From contig CAWBGY010000005.1 in assembly GCA_963788505.1 (NCBI GenBank), positions 1,733,711 to 1,797,710 on the forward strand: a stretch of DNA of 64,000 nt, read 5' to 3'. The stretch comes from JAIQFF01 sp963788505. GTDB lineage: Bacteria > Acidobacteriota > Terriglobia > Terriglobales > Acidobacteriaceae. Each line of letters starts with the position of its first letter. Within the stretch, counting starts at the first letter, position 1. Below, piece after piece: positions 18,961-27,599 of this stretch. A program made the translations under genes and the position numbers. The notes under the pieces were generated by a model. That model was given only the letters and a program-made list of their open reading frames with translations. It was not told the origin of the DNA and did not search any database.

Positions 18961-20158
18961 AACTGTTTCCTCTATAGGCCTCAAAAGGCAGGCCGACGTA
19001 ATTCTCCGCGAGAGTTTGTGACGCAGCTCGCGAGTTCACCACATAGTCGAGTTCCGCGGCCTGACGCCTCTTGTCAAACTCACCGTCACTCGGAAAGCGG
19101 TGCAGTAGTGAAGTCATCCACCACGAAAAACGCTGGGCATTCCAAATTCGGCGCAGGCATATTTCCGAATACCGGTCAAGCAGAGTACGGTCACTGGAGT
19201 GAAAGAAGTTTGCGAAAGCCTGGGACAGTACTCGCACGTCGGCTGCGGCTAGATTCAGGCCCTTGGCTCCGGCAGGAGGGACGATGTGCGCCGCGTCCCC
19301 TGCAAGAAACAGCCGGCCGTATTGCATCGGCTCGACCACGAAACTGCGCATGCCGGTCACTCCCTTCTGGAAAATTGGCCCTTCCTTGAGAGTCCACCCA
19401 TTATGAGTCGCGAGCCGCGTTCGTAATTCCGACCAGATACGATCGTCGGGCCAGGCCTCGGGATCTTCCTCCGGCTCGCATTGAAGGTAGAGCCGCGAAA
19501 TTTCCGGCGTCCTCATACTTAGCAGTGCAAACCCAGACTCATGGCTTGCGTACACCAGTTCATCCGACGAAGGTGCAACGTGGGCAAGGATACCAAGCCA
19601 GGCAAATGGGTAAGTCTTGTCAAACGTTTTCAAAACCCCTTCCGGGATAGAAGATCGCGAAACTCCATGGAATCCGTCGCATCCAGCAACAAAATCGCAG
19701 TGAACCTCGCAGATCTCACCGTTCTTTTGATAACGGATATAAGGCTTTGGGCCTTCAACCTGGTGGATCGTAGCCTTTTCGGCTTCGAACACAATCTCTC
19801 CGCCTCCGCCAACCCGAAGCGCGATCAAATCCTTCACGACTTCCTGCTGTGCATACACGGTGATCGTCTTGCCGCCCGTGAGTTCGCGGAAATTGATGTG
19901 GTGGTCCTTGCCTCGAACCCTCAGGTACACACCTTCGTGTTGCAAGCCTTCCCGCTGCAGGCGCTCGCCGGCTCCAGCCTCCTTCAGCAAGTCCACGGTT
20001 CCGCATTCGAGCACGCCGGCGCGCACACGCGTTTCACAGTATTCGCGAGTCCGACATTCGATGACAAAGGAATCGATACCCTGCACAGCCAATAGCTGAG
20101 CCAACAGAAGACCAGCCGGGCCTGCTCCCAAAATCCCAACCTGTGTTTCGATTCGCAT
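18950..20158 (-). CDS. pobA: 4-hydroxybenzoate 3-monooxygenase
   Basis: 402 residues from the ATG at 20158, close to the standard 390-400. It has the FAD dinucleotide fold QVGILGAGPAGLLLAQLL, the PobA-typical CETRVRAGVLE, the DG motif FVAGCDGFHGVSR and the second FAD motif LFLAGDAAHIVPPAGAKGLN. It hydroxylates 4-hydroxybenzoate to protocatechuate with NAD(P)H and O2. The gene lies 28 bp after vanA. Open sequence before 20158 falls in that gap and in vanA. Confidence 0.95.
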   Translation of the reverse strand: MRIETQVGILGAGPAGLLLAQLLAVQGIDSFVIECRTREYCETRVRAGVLECGTVDLLKEAGAGERLQREGLQHEGVYLRVRGKDHHINFRELTGGKTITVYAQQEVVKDLIALRVGGGGEIVFEAEKATIHQVEGPKPYIRYQKNGEICEVHCDFVAGCDGFHGVSRSSIPEGVLKTFDKTYPFAWLGILAHVAPSSDELVYASHESGFALLSMRTPEISRLYLQCEPEEDPEAWPDDRIWSELRTRLATHNGWTLKEGPIFQKGVTGMRSFVVEPMQYGRLFLAGDAAHIVPPAGAKGLNLAAADVRVLSQAFANFFHSSDRTLLDRYSEICLRRIWNAQRFSWWMTSLLHRFPSDGEFDKRRQAAELDYVVNSRAASQTLAENYVGLPFEAYRGNSYVS

Positions 20159-20186
20159 ACGATAGTGAATCTGCAATCCAGACGAT

Positions 20187-21206
20187 CTACCTGCCCGAAG
20201 ACCGGGCAAACTCCCTGTCGACAAGCCTCCTGGCCTGAACCCCGCCCGCATCGATCTTCAGGTTTAGTAACGCGCGATCTTTGAAATGGAGAATGTTGTT
20301 TTGCTGTGCGTCAAGAATTTCCAGGTCCTCCGCAAAAACCGCTTTCTGGCCTTCGCGAATGCGAGCGGTCAGACCGCGGTCCTCGATCAGGAAATTGCGG
20401 GCCATGCCCCAGTGATACCACGTCGTGGTTTCAGTTTCAGGGGTCATGAGGTTCACAACGATGCCGGTGATTCCGCGGGAACGGTCTCCTTGCGGGACAC
20501 CCGTCCCAACTGGCGCGACGCCCACATCGATCATAACGTTGGAAGGCAACGAAAAATGGCAAATCTGCCAGCGGTCACACTTCTCCGTCGACCTGAGATT
20601 GGAGGCCCAAAAAGGTGGCGGAACTATGTCGTACATCCATCGTGTCACCGTGGCTGAGTTTTCATCCGTAGACGACTTGATGGGAGCCTCCAGAATTTCA
20701 TGCTGCCCGATGCTGGAAGGATGAACAAACGTCTCATGAGACAAGTCCATCAGATTATCTACCAGCAGCTGATAGTCGCACTCGCCGTGGTACGTGCCAC
20801 CGTCGAAGACCCACTTTGAGTCTGAGCACCAGGGAAGGTCGGGGATTTTCTTCTCGTCGGCGAGAGATGGATCTCCGATCCAAACCCAAACAAAGCGGTG
20901 TTTTTCCGCAACCGGATATTTTCGAATCTCCGTACCGCTATGAATGCCTTGCTGTCCTGGCATCCACACACATTTGCCGCACTCATCGAACTCCAGCCCG
21001 TGGTACTTGCATACCAAGTGATCGCCTTTAAGAAATCCCATCGAGAGCGGGAGGAGCCGGTGTGGGCAGCAATCCTCAAAAGCAGACACCTCCCCGTTGA
21101 GGTGACGGTACAACACCAGTGGCTCGCCGCAAACCGTGCGGGCAAACGGCTCGCGTTTCACTTCTCCGTCCCATGCGACGGCATACCAGTAGTTGCGCAG
21201 AAACAT
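20187..21206 (-). CDS. vanA: vanillate O-demethylase, Rieske oxygenase subunit
   Basis: 339 residues from the ATG at 21206, preceded by AAGGGAAG. The Rieske [2Fe-2S] ligands are in CPHRLLPLSMGF and CKYHG. The mononuclear iron region is DNLMDLSHETFVHPSSIG. The opening FLRNYWYAVAWDGEV is typical of VanA. It would demethylate vanillate to protocatechuate and formaldehyde. The reductase partner VanB is not in the window, so electrons must come from elsewhere. A different methoxyaromatic substrate such as syringate cannot be excluded. Confidence 0.9.
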   Translation of the reverse strand: MFLRNYWYAVAWDGEVKREPFARTVCGEPLVLYRHLNGEVSAFEDCCPHRLLPLSMGFLKGDHLVCKYHGLEFDECGKCVWMPGQQGIHSGTEIRKYPVAEKHRFVWVWIGDPSLADEKKIPDLPWCSDSKWVFDGGTYHGECDYQLLVDNLMDLSHETFVHPSSIGQHEILEAPIKSSTDENSATVTRWMYDIVPPPFWASNLRSTEKCDRWQICHFSLPSNVMIDVGVAPVGTGVPQGDRSRGITGIVVNLMTPETETTTWYHWGMARNFLIEDRGLTARIREGQKAVFAEDLEILDAQQNNILHFKDRALLNLKIDAGGVQARRLVDREFARSSGR

Positions 21207-21226
21207 AAGGCTTCCCTTATCCGATC

Positions 21227-22084
21227 TCAGACGATTCCCAACAGCTTGCGAGCATTCTCTTTGAGGATCAACGGACGAACTTCTTCTCGAATGGCTGTTT
21301 TTTCCATATCCGTCATCCAACGGTCAGGGGTAATCAAGGGATAGTCCGACCCAAACAGGACTTTGTGTTTGAGGAGAGTATTGGCGTATTGGATTAATTG
21401 CGGAGCAAAATACTTGGGCGACCACCCGGAGAGATCGATGTAGACGTTGGGCTTGTGAAGGCAAATAGAAATCGCCTCGTCCTGCCAAGGAAAGGACGGA
21501 TGGGCCATGATGATCGGCATGTCAGGAAAGTCCACCGCCACGTCATCGATGGGCAGCGGATTGCCGTATTTCTGACGCACGCCGCCTCCGCCACGTAGTC
21601 CGGTTCCGATTCCGCTGTGTCCAGTGTGAAAGATCACAGGAAGACGCGCCTCGGCAAAGACTTCGTACAGCGGGTAAGCAATACGATCGTCCGGGAGGAA
21701 TTGCTGCACCGGAGGATGCAATTTGAGTCCTCGAACAATTCCCGCAGACAGGAGTCGCTTAGCCTCTGCGATGCCCTCCGCTCCCCGGTGCGGATCTATG
21801 CTGGCGAATGGAATGGCTATATCGGCGTTTTCGGTTGCAAAGCGTACAACTTCATCGTTGCCAACAGAAGGTTTGCCCGTTAATTGTTCGTCCACGCTGA
21901 ACACCACGAATCCGATTTTGCGTGAGCGATAGTATTCCGCCATTCCCTTGTGGTTGCGGGCGGCTCCAGAATCGCCGAAGTATTTCTTGGCCGCGTCATC
22001 CACATCGTTTTCCTGTTCCGGTTCAAGGTGCACGTGCATGTCAATCGCGGTGAGTGATGCGACGTTCCCACCAAACAGGGTCAT
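21227..22084 (-). CDS. amidohydrolase family 2 protein
   Basis: 285 residues of the amidohydrolase-2 (TIM-barrel, metal-dependent) family. Metal-binding landmarks are the N-terminal IDMHVHLEPE, then LKLHPPVQQF, VIFHTGHSG, IIMAHPSFPW and the C-terminal FGSDYPLITPDRW. Members include aromatic decarboxylases and LigJ-type hydratases. The start overlaps fcs by ATGA. Position between fcs and vanA suggests a step in phenylpropanoid or methoxybenzoate metabolism. I cannot name the reaction. Confidence 0.85.
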   Translation of the reverse strand: MTLFGGNVASLTAIDMHVHLEPEQENDVDDAAKKYFGDSGAARNHKGMAEYYRSRKIGFVVFSVDEQLTGKPSVGNDEVVRFATENADIAIPFASIDPHRGAEGIAEAKRLLSAGIVRGLKLHPPVQQFLPDDRIAYPLYEVFAEARLPVIFHTGHSGIGTGLRGGGGVRQKYGNPLPIDDVAVDFPDMPIIMAHPSFPWQDEAISICLHKPNVYIDLSGWSPKYFAPQLIQYANTLLKHKVLFGSDYPLITPDRWMTDMEKTAIREEVRPLILKENARKLLGIV

Positions 22085-23940
22085 ACCCTTGTCTCCTCAA
22101 GTACTAAGGCATTCTTCGGTGGTACGTCTCGATAGAGTGACTCCACCAGTGTCGCTCTGGCTTTCAAAACCATAGCTTGATTGATCGATCCCTTGTCGGT
22201 GATTTCCCGAGCCTCAAGGGAAGGCGGCATCTCCAAGATCACAGCTCGCTGCACGCGGGTCGAGTTGCCAGGGTTAAGCACCGCAAAACTCTGGAGTTTT
22301 TCGAGGAAGGTCCGTCGGACCTCGCCATGGGCAAGAACTTCGGCGGCCGATGCACCTTCCGCCAAGCCGTTGCAAAGACCGCGGCATGAAGAAATCTCCG
22401 GAAAAAACAAGGCTGCCACGAAGTGTCGATCGGGACCAGCAAAAACGATATCTCGGACGAGTCCGCCAAAGTGCGCGAGCAGGCGCATGCGGAGCGTTCC
22501 GACTCGCACCCACGTTCCACTTGATAGTTTGAAGTCTTCATTGAGACGACCATCAAACAAAAATCCCTTCTGAACATCGGTCGGGTCCACGAATCGTACG
22601 GCATCGCCCATCCGATAGTAGCGCTCCTCATCGAAAGCGGCCGCGTCCAGCTCTGGACGGCGCCAATACCCTGGTGTAATCGAGGGCCCGCGCAATCGAG
22701 CTTCAATCTGTCCTTCCACCGGCACCAGTTTCAGTTCGACTCCAGGAACCGGCAACCCGATCAATCCCGGAAAAGCTCCTTCGATACCCGTCGATAAGGC
22801 GAAAGGCGCGCTCTCAGTTGCACCCAGACCGGTAACGACCAAAATCTTCTGCCCACAGGTCTCGAGCGAGATGCTCTCTAGCTCATTCCACACCCTCTGG
22901 TTCAATCCTGCCGCTGCGAAGAAAAGAAGATTCAGACGACTGAAGAATTGTTGGCTGAATCTAGAATTGTTTCGCAGATGCGCCACCAGCATTTCATAGC
23001 CCTTGGGCACGTTGAAATATGCGGTGGTAGCAATTTCGCTCAAGTTGTGCAACGTCTCTTGGAACCCATCGGCTGTGGGTCTGCCATGATCAATGTAGAG
23101 CGTCCCGCCGTTAAACAACGCGATTCCAAAGTTGTGGCTGCCGCCGAACGTGTGATTCCATGGCAGCCAGTCGCAGAGCACCGGTGGTTCTTCCGCAAGG
23201 CATGGCATTACTTGCCGAAGCATCTGCTGGTTAGAGCACAGCATCCGATGCGTTGTGATCACGCCTTTCGGCAGACCGGTGGAACCGGACGTGTACAGTA
23301 TTTTGGCGACCGTATCCGGGCTCACCAGGCGGTTCGCATCGTTCACGGGATTACTAGGCTCTTCACTCTCCAACTCAGCCAGTGAAGTCGCAGGAATTCC
23401 GTCTGGGCTTGAGCCATGATAGACAACTGGAATCGCTTCGCGCAGCACCGCACGCAATGCGCGAGTGAACCGTGATCCCACTTGAACGAATACTGCACCG
23501 GGCCTGAGGTTCTCCCAGATGTGATTGAGTGCAGTGAACTCACGAACTTCCAGGGAGTAGGCCGGAGCGATGGGCGCGTACGGAACACCAACGTGCATCG
23601 CGGCAAGGGCTATCAGACCGTGCTCAGTGCTGTTGCCAGAAAGGATCATGAGAGGCCGGGTCTGCGACAAACCCAACCGAAGAAGCCCCGCCGCGAGAGC
23701 TTGCACTCTCTTCCAAGCAGTAGCGTAAGTCGTGCTCTGCCATTTTCCATCGGGCGCTCGCTGCGCCAGAAATGCTCTGTTAGGCGCTTCTTTTGCCCAG
23801 AATTCCAGGCGGTCCGTCAGACGGACGGGATATTCGCGGAGAGGTTCCGTAGAGCGGACATAGACGACGCCATTGGCTCCGTAATCAACGGTTGCTCGCT
23901 GCGCCGCGACATGCACCGGTCGTGTGCCGACTTCACTCAT
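22081..23940 (-). CDS. fcs: feruloyl-CoA synthase-type acyl-CoA ligase
   Basis: 619-residue AMP-forming ligase of the feruloyl-CoA synthase subfamily. The ATP loop is ILYTSGSTGLPKGVITTH. Later motifs are WLPWNHTFGGSHNFG, VVTGLGATESAPF, the hinge region FLFDGRLNEDFKLSSGTWVRVG and a C-terminal ITDKGSINQAMVL lysine. It would activate ferulate or coumarate to the CoA ester. It lies 9 bp after the hydratase/dehydrogenase gene. Together they form a CoA-dependent side-chain shortening route to vanillate or 4-hydroxybenzoate, the substrates of VanA and PobA. Confidence 0.9.
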   Translation of the reverse strand: MSEVGTRPVHVAAQRATVDYGANGVVYVRSTEPLREYPVRLTDRLEFWAKEAPNRAFLAQRAPDGKWQSTTYATAWKRVQALAAGLLRLGLSQTRPLMILSGNSTEHGLIALAAMHVGVPYAPIAPAYSLEVREFTALNHIWENLRPGAVFVQVGSRFTRALRAVLREAIPVVYHGSSPDGIPATSLAELESEEPSNPVNDANRLVSPDTVAKILYTSGSTGLPKGVITTHRMLCSNQQMLRQVMPCLAEEPPVLCDWLPWNHTFGGSHNFGIALFNGGTLYIDHGRPTADGFQETLHNLSEIATTAYFNVPKGYEMLVAHLRNNSRFSQQFFSRLNLLFFAAAGLNQRVWNELESISLETCGQKILVVTGLGATESAPFALSTGIEGAFPGLIGLPVPGVELKLVPVEGQIEARLRGPSITPGYWRRPELDAAAFDEERYYRMGDAVRFVDPTDVQKGFLFDGRLNEDFKLSSGTWVRVGTLRMRLLAHFGGLVRDIVFAGPDRHFVAALFFPEISSCRGLCNGLAEGASAAEVLAHGEVRRTFLEKLQSFAVLNPGNSTRVQRAVILEMPPSLEAREITDKGSINQAMVLKARATLVESLYRDVPPKNALVLEETRV

Positions 23941-23949
23941 CTCTGTTTT

Positions 23950-26112
23950 TTAAGCCCTACGTTCTTTGTCGAAAGTACGAAAAGTCTTGCCAGCCTGAGC
24001 AAGCTCGCGCAGCAGTGGGCTGACCTTCCACCGTGCTCCGAGTTCACCTTCGTAGGTCGATATGCGCTCGACGATGTGTCTCAAGCCCACTGTATCCGCG
24101 TAGAACATCGGTCCACCACGCCATGCAGGGAATCCATACCCGTTGACATAAATGACATCGATGTCGGACGCTCGCAAGGCAAAGCCTTCTTCCAGCGCGC
24201 GCGCACCCTCGTTGATTAAGCCGAATAGAGAACGCTCGATTATTTCCGCATCGGTGAATTGCCGCTGCGGAATGCCCGCCCTTCTTGACAATGAGCGGAT
24301 CATTTCGAGAACTTCGGGATCGGGAGAGGGCTTGCCATCACCCCTGTAGATGTACCAGCCTTTTCCGGTCTTCTGTCCGAAGCGTTGCATCTCGCAGAGC
24401 ACGTCGGCGACGAGAGGTTTACGGTCTCCGGGTGCAGTGAACTGGCGCAGCTCGCGACGTACTCGCCACGCCACGTCCAGTCCAGCCATATCGTCGACTT
24501 CGAAGATCCCCATCGCCATGCCGAATCCGCGGAGCGCACGATCCACCTGTTCGGGAGTCGCGCCCTCTTCCACCAGAAACTGCGCCTCATACATGTAGGG
24601 GAACATCAGCCGGTTACCGACAAAGCCCGGACAATTCCCCACGACCACGCCTACTTTAGATAGCCGCTTCGCAAAGGCAAGTGCGGTGGCTACAGCTTGA
24701 GTCGACGTGGACTGTCCGCGCACGATTTCCAATAACCGCATTACATTCGCCGGACTGAAAAAATGAAGGCCTAGGACCCACTCGGGCCGTTCGGTGGCAG
24801 ACCCAAGCGCATCAATACTCAGAGTCGAGGTGTTCGAGGCCAAGATGCAGCCGGGCTTCACGACCTTATCGAGCGCACAAAAGATCGAACGCTTCAGTTC
24901 CATGTTCTCAAACGCAGCTTCGATTACCAGATCTGCGGTCGCCGCTCTTTGGTAATCCAGTTCCGGTTTGATTCTATTCAGCCGTTCTGCGACTCCCTCC
25001 TGGGTGAGGCGCCCGCGTTGGATCGAGGAATCGTAGTTCTTGCGAATCGCCGACATAGCAGCGTCGATCGCTTCCTGACTGGAATCTTGCAGGGCAACAA
25101 TGATGCCCGCGTTTGCGCAGGCCATCGCAATTCCGCGCCCCATCGTTCCGGCACCCACGATGAAAACCTGTTCGATCGGCGAAGCCACTGTTTGTTTGTT
25201 GAGACCGGGGACCTTTGTTACGGCCCGTTCGGAGAAGAAGCAGTGAATCAAAGCCCGGCACTGTTCGGAGGTCGCACACTCATTGAAGAGTTGCCGCTCT
25301 CGGGCACAGCCGTCTTCAAAGGGCAGGGTCGCGGCCGCGCGAATCGCCTCTAACGCCCTTAATGGTGCCGTTTGGTTTCGTTTTACTTTTCGAGCCAGCT
25401 CTTCACCGGCACGCAGCGCGTCTTCCAGCGACGCGCTCCGCCTTATCGCGGCTGCCTGTTCACGGGTCTTCCGGTTGGGAGTGCCGCTCTTGGCGATACG
25501 GCGAGCATAGGCGATCGCCTCCGAGCGCAGGTCGCCTTCGACAATCGAGTCAATGATCCCTGCTTCCAGCGCCTCTGATGCCGTCAGGAGTTTCCCGGTC
25601 ACGCACATCTCGATGGCTTTCTCGACTCCCACAAGCCGCGGCAGCCTTTGTGTGCCTTCTGCGCCGGGTATGATTCCCAGATTCACTTCGGGCTGCCCAA
25701 ACTTCGCGGTCCTCACAGCGATGCGGTAGTGTCCGGCCATCGCAAGTTCAAGGCCTCCGCCGAGAGCGGTGCCATGGATTGCCATGATCACGGGCTTCGT
25801 ACAGTCTTCGATTTTCAGCAATAGTTCATGGATGTTCGGCGCCCCCGGACCTTGCCCCCAAGCCAAGTCTTCCAGTTGCTTGATGTCGGCTCCAGCAACA
25901 AATGTTGCACCCGCCCCCGTCAGAACAATCGCTTGCACGCCACTGTCCGCTCCCGCCTCTGTGATCGCCTGCTCTATGCCTTCAGGCACTCCCGGCCCCA
26001 GTGCGTTCACCGGCGGATTGTCGATCTTGACGATTGCGATCCCGTCTTGGATTTCTTTAACAACCACTTCCTCACTCCTTGGTCCTTGGCAGATAACTCC
26101 TAGTTCCGACAC
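23950..26112 (-). CDS. enoyl-CoA hydratase / 3-hydroxyacyl-CoA dehydrogenase fusion
   Basis: 720 residues in the FadB/FadJ arrangement. The N-terminal crotonase domain has AGADIKQLEDLAWG and the oxyanion/Glu region HGTALGGGLELAMAGHYR with GQPEVNLGIIPGAEG. The NAD-binding domain starts at about residue 317 (VFIVGAGTMGRGIAMACANA) and has LASNTSTLSI and LGLHFFSPANVM. Two C-terminal 3HCDH domains follow. The GTG start has AGGAG 7 nt upstream. Next to fcs it most likely hydrates and oxidises feruloyl- or coumaroyl-CoA, a beta-oxidative route; no thiolase is adjacent. Ordinary fatty-acid oxidation is the alternative. Confidence 0.92.
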   Translation of the reverse strand: MSELGVICQGPRSEEVVVKEIQDGIAIVKIDNPPVNALGPGVPEGIEQAITEAGADSGVQAIVLTGAGATFVAGADIKQLEDLAWGQGPGAPNIHELLLKIEDCTKPVIMAIHGTALGGGLELAMAGHYRIAVRTAKFGQPEVNLGIIPGAEGTQRLPRLVGVEKAIEMCVTGKLLTASEALEAGIIDSIVEGDLRSEAIAYARRIAKSGTPNRKTREQAAAIRRSASLEDALRAGEELARKVKRNQTAPLRALEAIRAAATLPFEDGCARERQLFNECATSEQCRALIHCFFSERAVTKVPGLNKQTVASPIEQVFIVGAGTMGRGIAMACANAGIIVALQDSSQEAIDAAMSAIRKNYDSSIQRGRLTQEGVAERLNRIKPELDYQRAATADLVIEAAFENMELKRSIFCALDKVVKPGCILASNTSTLSIDALGSATERPEWVLGLHFFSPANVMRLLEIVRGQSTSTQAVATALAFAKRLSKVGVVVGNCPGFVGNRLMFPYMYEAQFLVEEGATPEQVDRALRGFGMAMGIFEVDDMAGLDVAWRVRRELRQFTAPGDRKPLVADVLCEMQRFGQKTGKGWYIYRGDGKPSPDPEVLEMIRSLSRRAGIPQRQFTDAEIIERSLFGLINEGARALEEGFALRASDIDVIYVNGYGFPAWRGGPMFYADTVGLRHIVERISTYEGELGARWKVSPLLRELAQAGKTFRTFDKERRA

Positions 26113-26235
26113 AAACTTCTCCTAGACCGGCCACACTCACATTTTCGGAATCACCGGGGCGAAGGATCAGCCCGTCAAGGTTGCATCATTGCGGTGTCAG
26201 ATGCCCTGCTGCGGGAACGGAGCCTCTTCTGTATC

Positions 26236-27501
26236 TCACCGAGAGTTCCCCACCGCGTGAGCGATTGCTTCAGTCACGATAGCGTTCTCCTCTTCGATAT
26301 CCTGCCCGCCGCCCAAGGCTTCTGGCCAAGCCGAAGTCTGCACGATCACGACATGCATTTTGGGATTTACATAGATCGACTGACCGTATATGCCGACGGC
26401 TTCGAACGCGCCTTCATTGCCCGGTGGAATCCACCACTGGTAGGCGTAGCCAAGCGGTCCGCCGATTGCCCCCAACGATCCTGGCTTAAGAAAGTCCGCG
26501 CCTGGAGTCGTTGAGTCGTGCACCCAAGACTCGGGCACTACCCGGTCGGTCCCCAACATTCCGCCGCGCATCATCATCAGCCCAACGCGCGCATAGTCTC
26601 GAGCCGTCGCGTTGAAACAAGCGAACGCGCAGGTGTCCGGCTGTGTCTTCGCCTCGTAGAAAAATGCGTCCTGCTCAGCGCCAATCTTCTTCCAGAGTTT
26701 CTCCTCGGCATATTCGTTCAAGCGCTTGCCCGTGACCGCTTCCAGCAGGAGCCCCAGTACCTGTGTATTGACGCTCTGGTAGTTAAAGACCGTTCCGGGC
26801 GGCGTACTCGTCGGCTTCACGGATTTCGCAAAGTCTTGGAATGAGGGTTTGCCCGTAATCAAAGCCGCGCCAATGATCGCCGCGCCGGACTTTGGGTCTT
26901 TGTAGTCCTCGCTGTAATCAACCCCGCTCGCCATCTCGAGCAGGTTCTTAATCGTGACGGCGCGATATCCGCTGGCCGACAGATACGGGAGGTACTTTAT
27001 GACGGGATCGTCGACACTCTTGATTTTTCCGTCGCTGACGGCCGCGCCGACCAGGATGGATGCGATTGATTTGCCCACGGACTGAGAAACGAATCTTGAA
27101 CTTTGATCCGCTCCGTGAAGGTACTTCTCAAAGACGATCTGATCGTCGTGGAGGACCAGTAGGCCGGTAACGAAATTTCGCTGCAAATAATCGTCCAGCA
27201 CGTATTCGTTGCCATGGAATGTGTACTTCAGCGTGAAAGCCCCGGTTGGATTCTTCAACGGGTAAATCTGGCTTCCTTTTCGCACCAAGTCAGTGCGGAA
27301 CCCCAGTTCATCCATGTGGTGGAAGTAGTAGAAACTGTAAGGCTGTGCCATGTAGCTGTATTTGTCCACCAGAAGTCCAGACGGATTCATCTTGCTCACG
27401 TCAATCTTGTCTAATGACTGGGCAAAGGCACCGACCGCCAATCCCAATCCCAGAGTTCCTGCCAGTACGCCAGTGAACCAACTTTTGAGGGACCGTGTCA
27501 T
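26236..27501 (-). CDS. exported beta-lactamase-fold serine hydrolase
   Basis: 421 residues with a signal peptide (TGVLAGTLGLGLAVGAFAQS). The beta-lactamase class C/esterase family VIII fold is shown by the SxxK motif in FVSQSVGKSIASI, the Tyr motif in VFNYQSVNTQVLGLLLE and GAIGGPLGYAYQWWIPP. Such enzymes act as esterases, peptidases or 6-aminohexanoate-dimer hydrolases. It lies between the receptor and the aromatic operon on the same strand, so an esterase acting on phenolic esters is plausible. Confidence 0.85.
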   Translation of the reverse strand: MTRSLKSWFTGVLAGTLGLGLAVGAFAQSLDKIDVSKMNPSGLLVDKYSYMAQPYSFYYFHHMDELGFRTDLVRKGSQIYPLKNPTGAFTLKYTFHGNEYVLDDYLQRNFVTGLLVLHDDQIVFEKYLHGADQSSRFVSQSVGKSIASILVGAAVSDGKIKSVDDPVIKYLPYLSASGYRAVTIKNLLEMASGVDYSEDYKDPKSGAAIIGAALITGKPSFQDFAKSVKPTSTPPGTVFNYQSVNTQVLGLLLEAVTGKRLNEYAEEKLWKKIGAEQDAFFYEAKTQPDTCAFACFNATARDYARVGLMMMRGGMLGTDRVVPESWVHDSTTPGADFLKPGSLGAIGGPLGYAYQWWIPPGNEGAFEAVGIYGQSIYVNPKMHVVIVQTSAWPEALGGGQDIEEENAIVTEAIAHAVGNSR

Positions 27502-27599
27502 TGTGAATTCTTCTCTCCTGTACCACTGCCGAGAACTCGATTGGGTAAACCTACGGAAAGCTCACGAAATCGACCTTGCGTTTTGTGCAGTATCTTTCT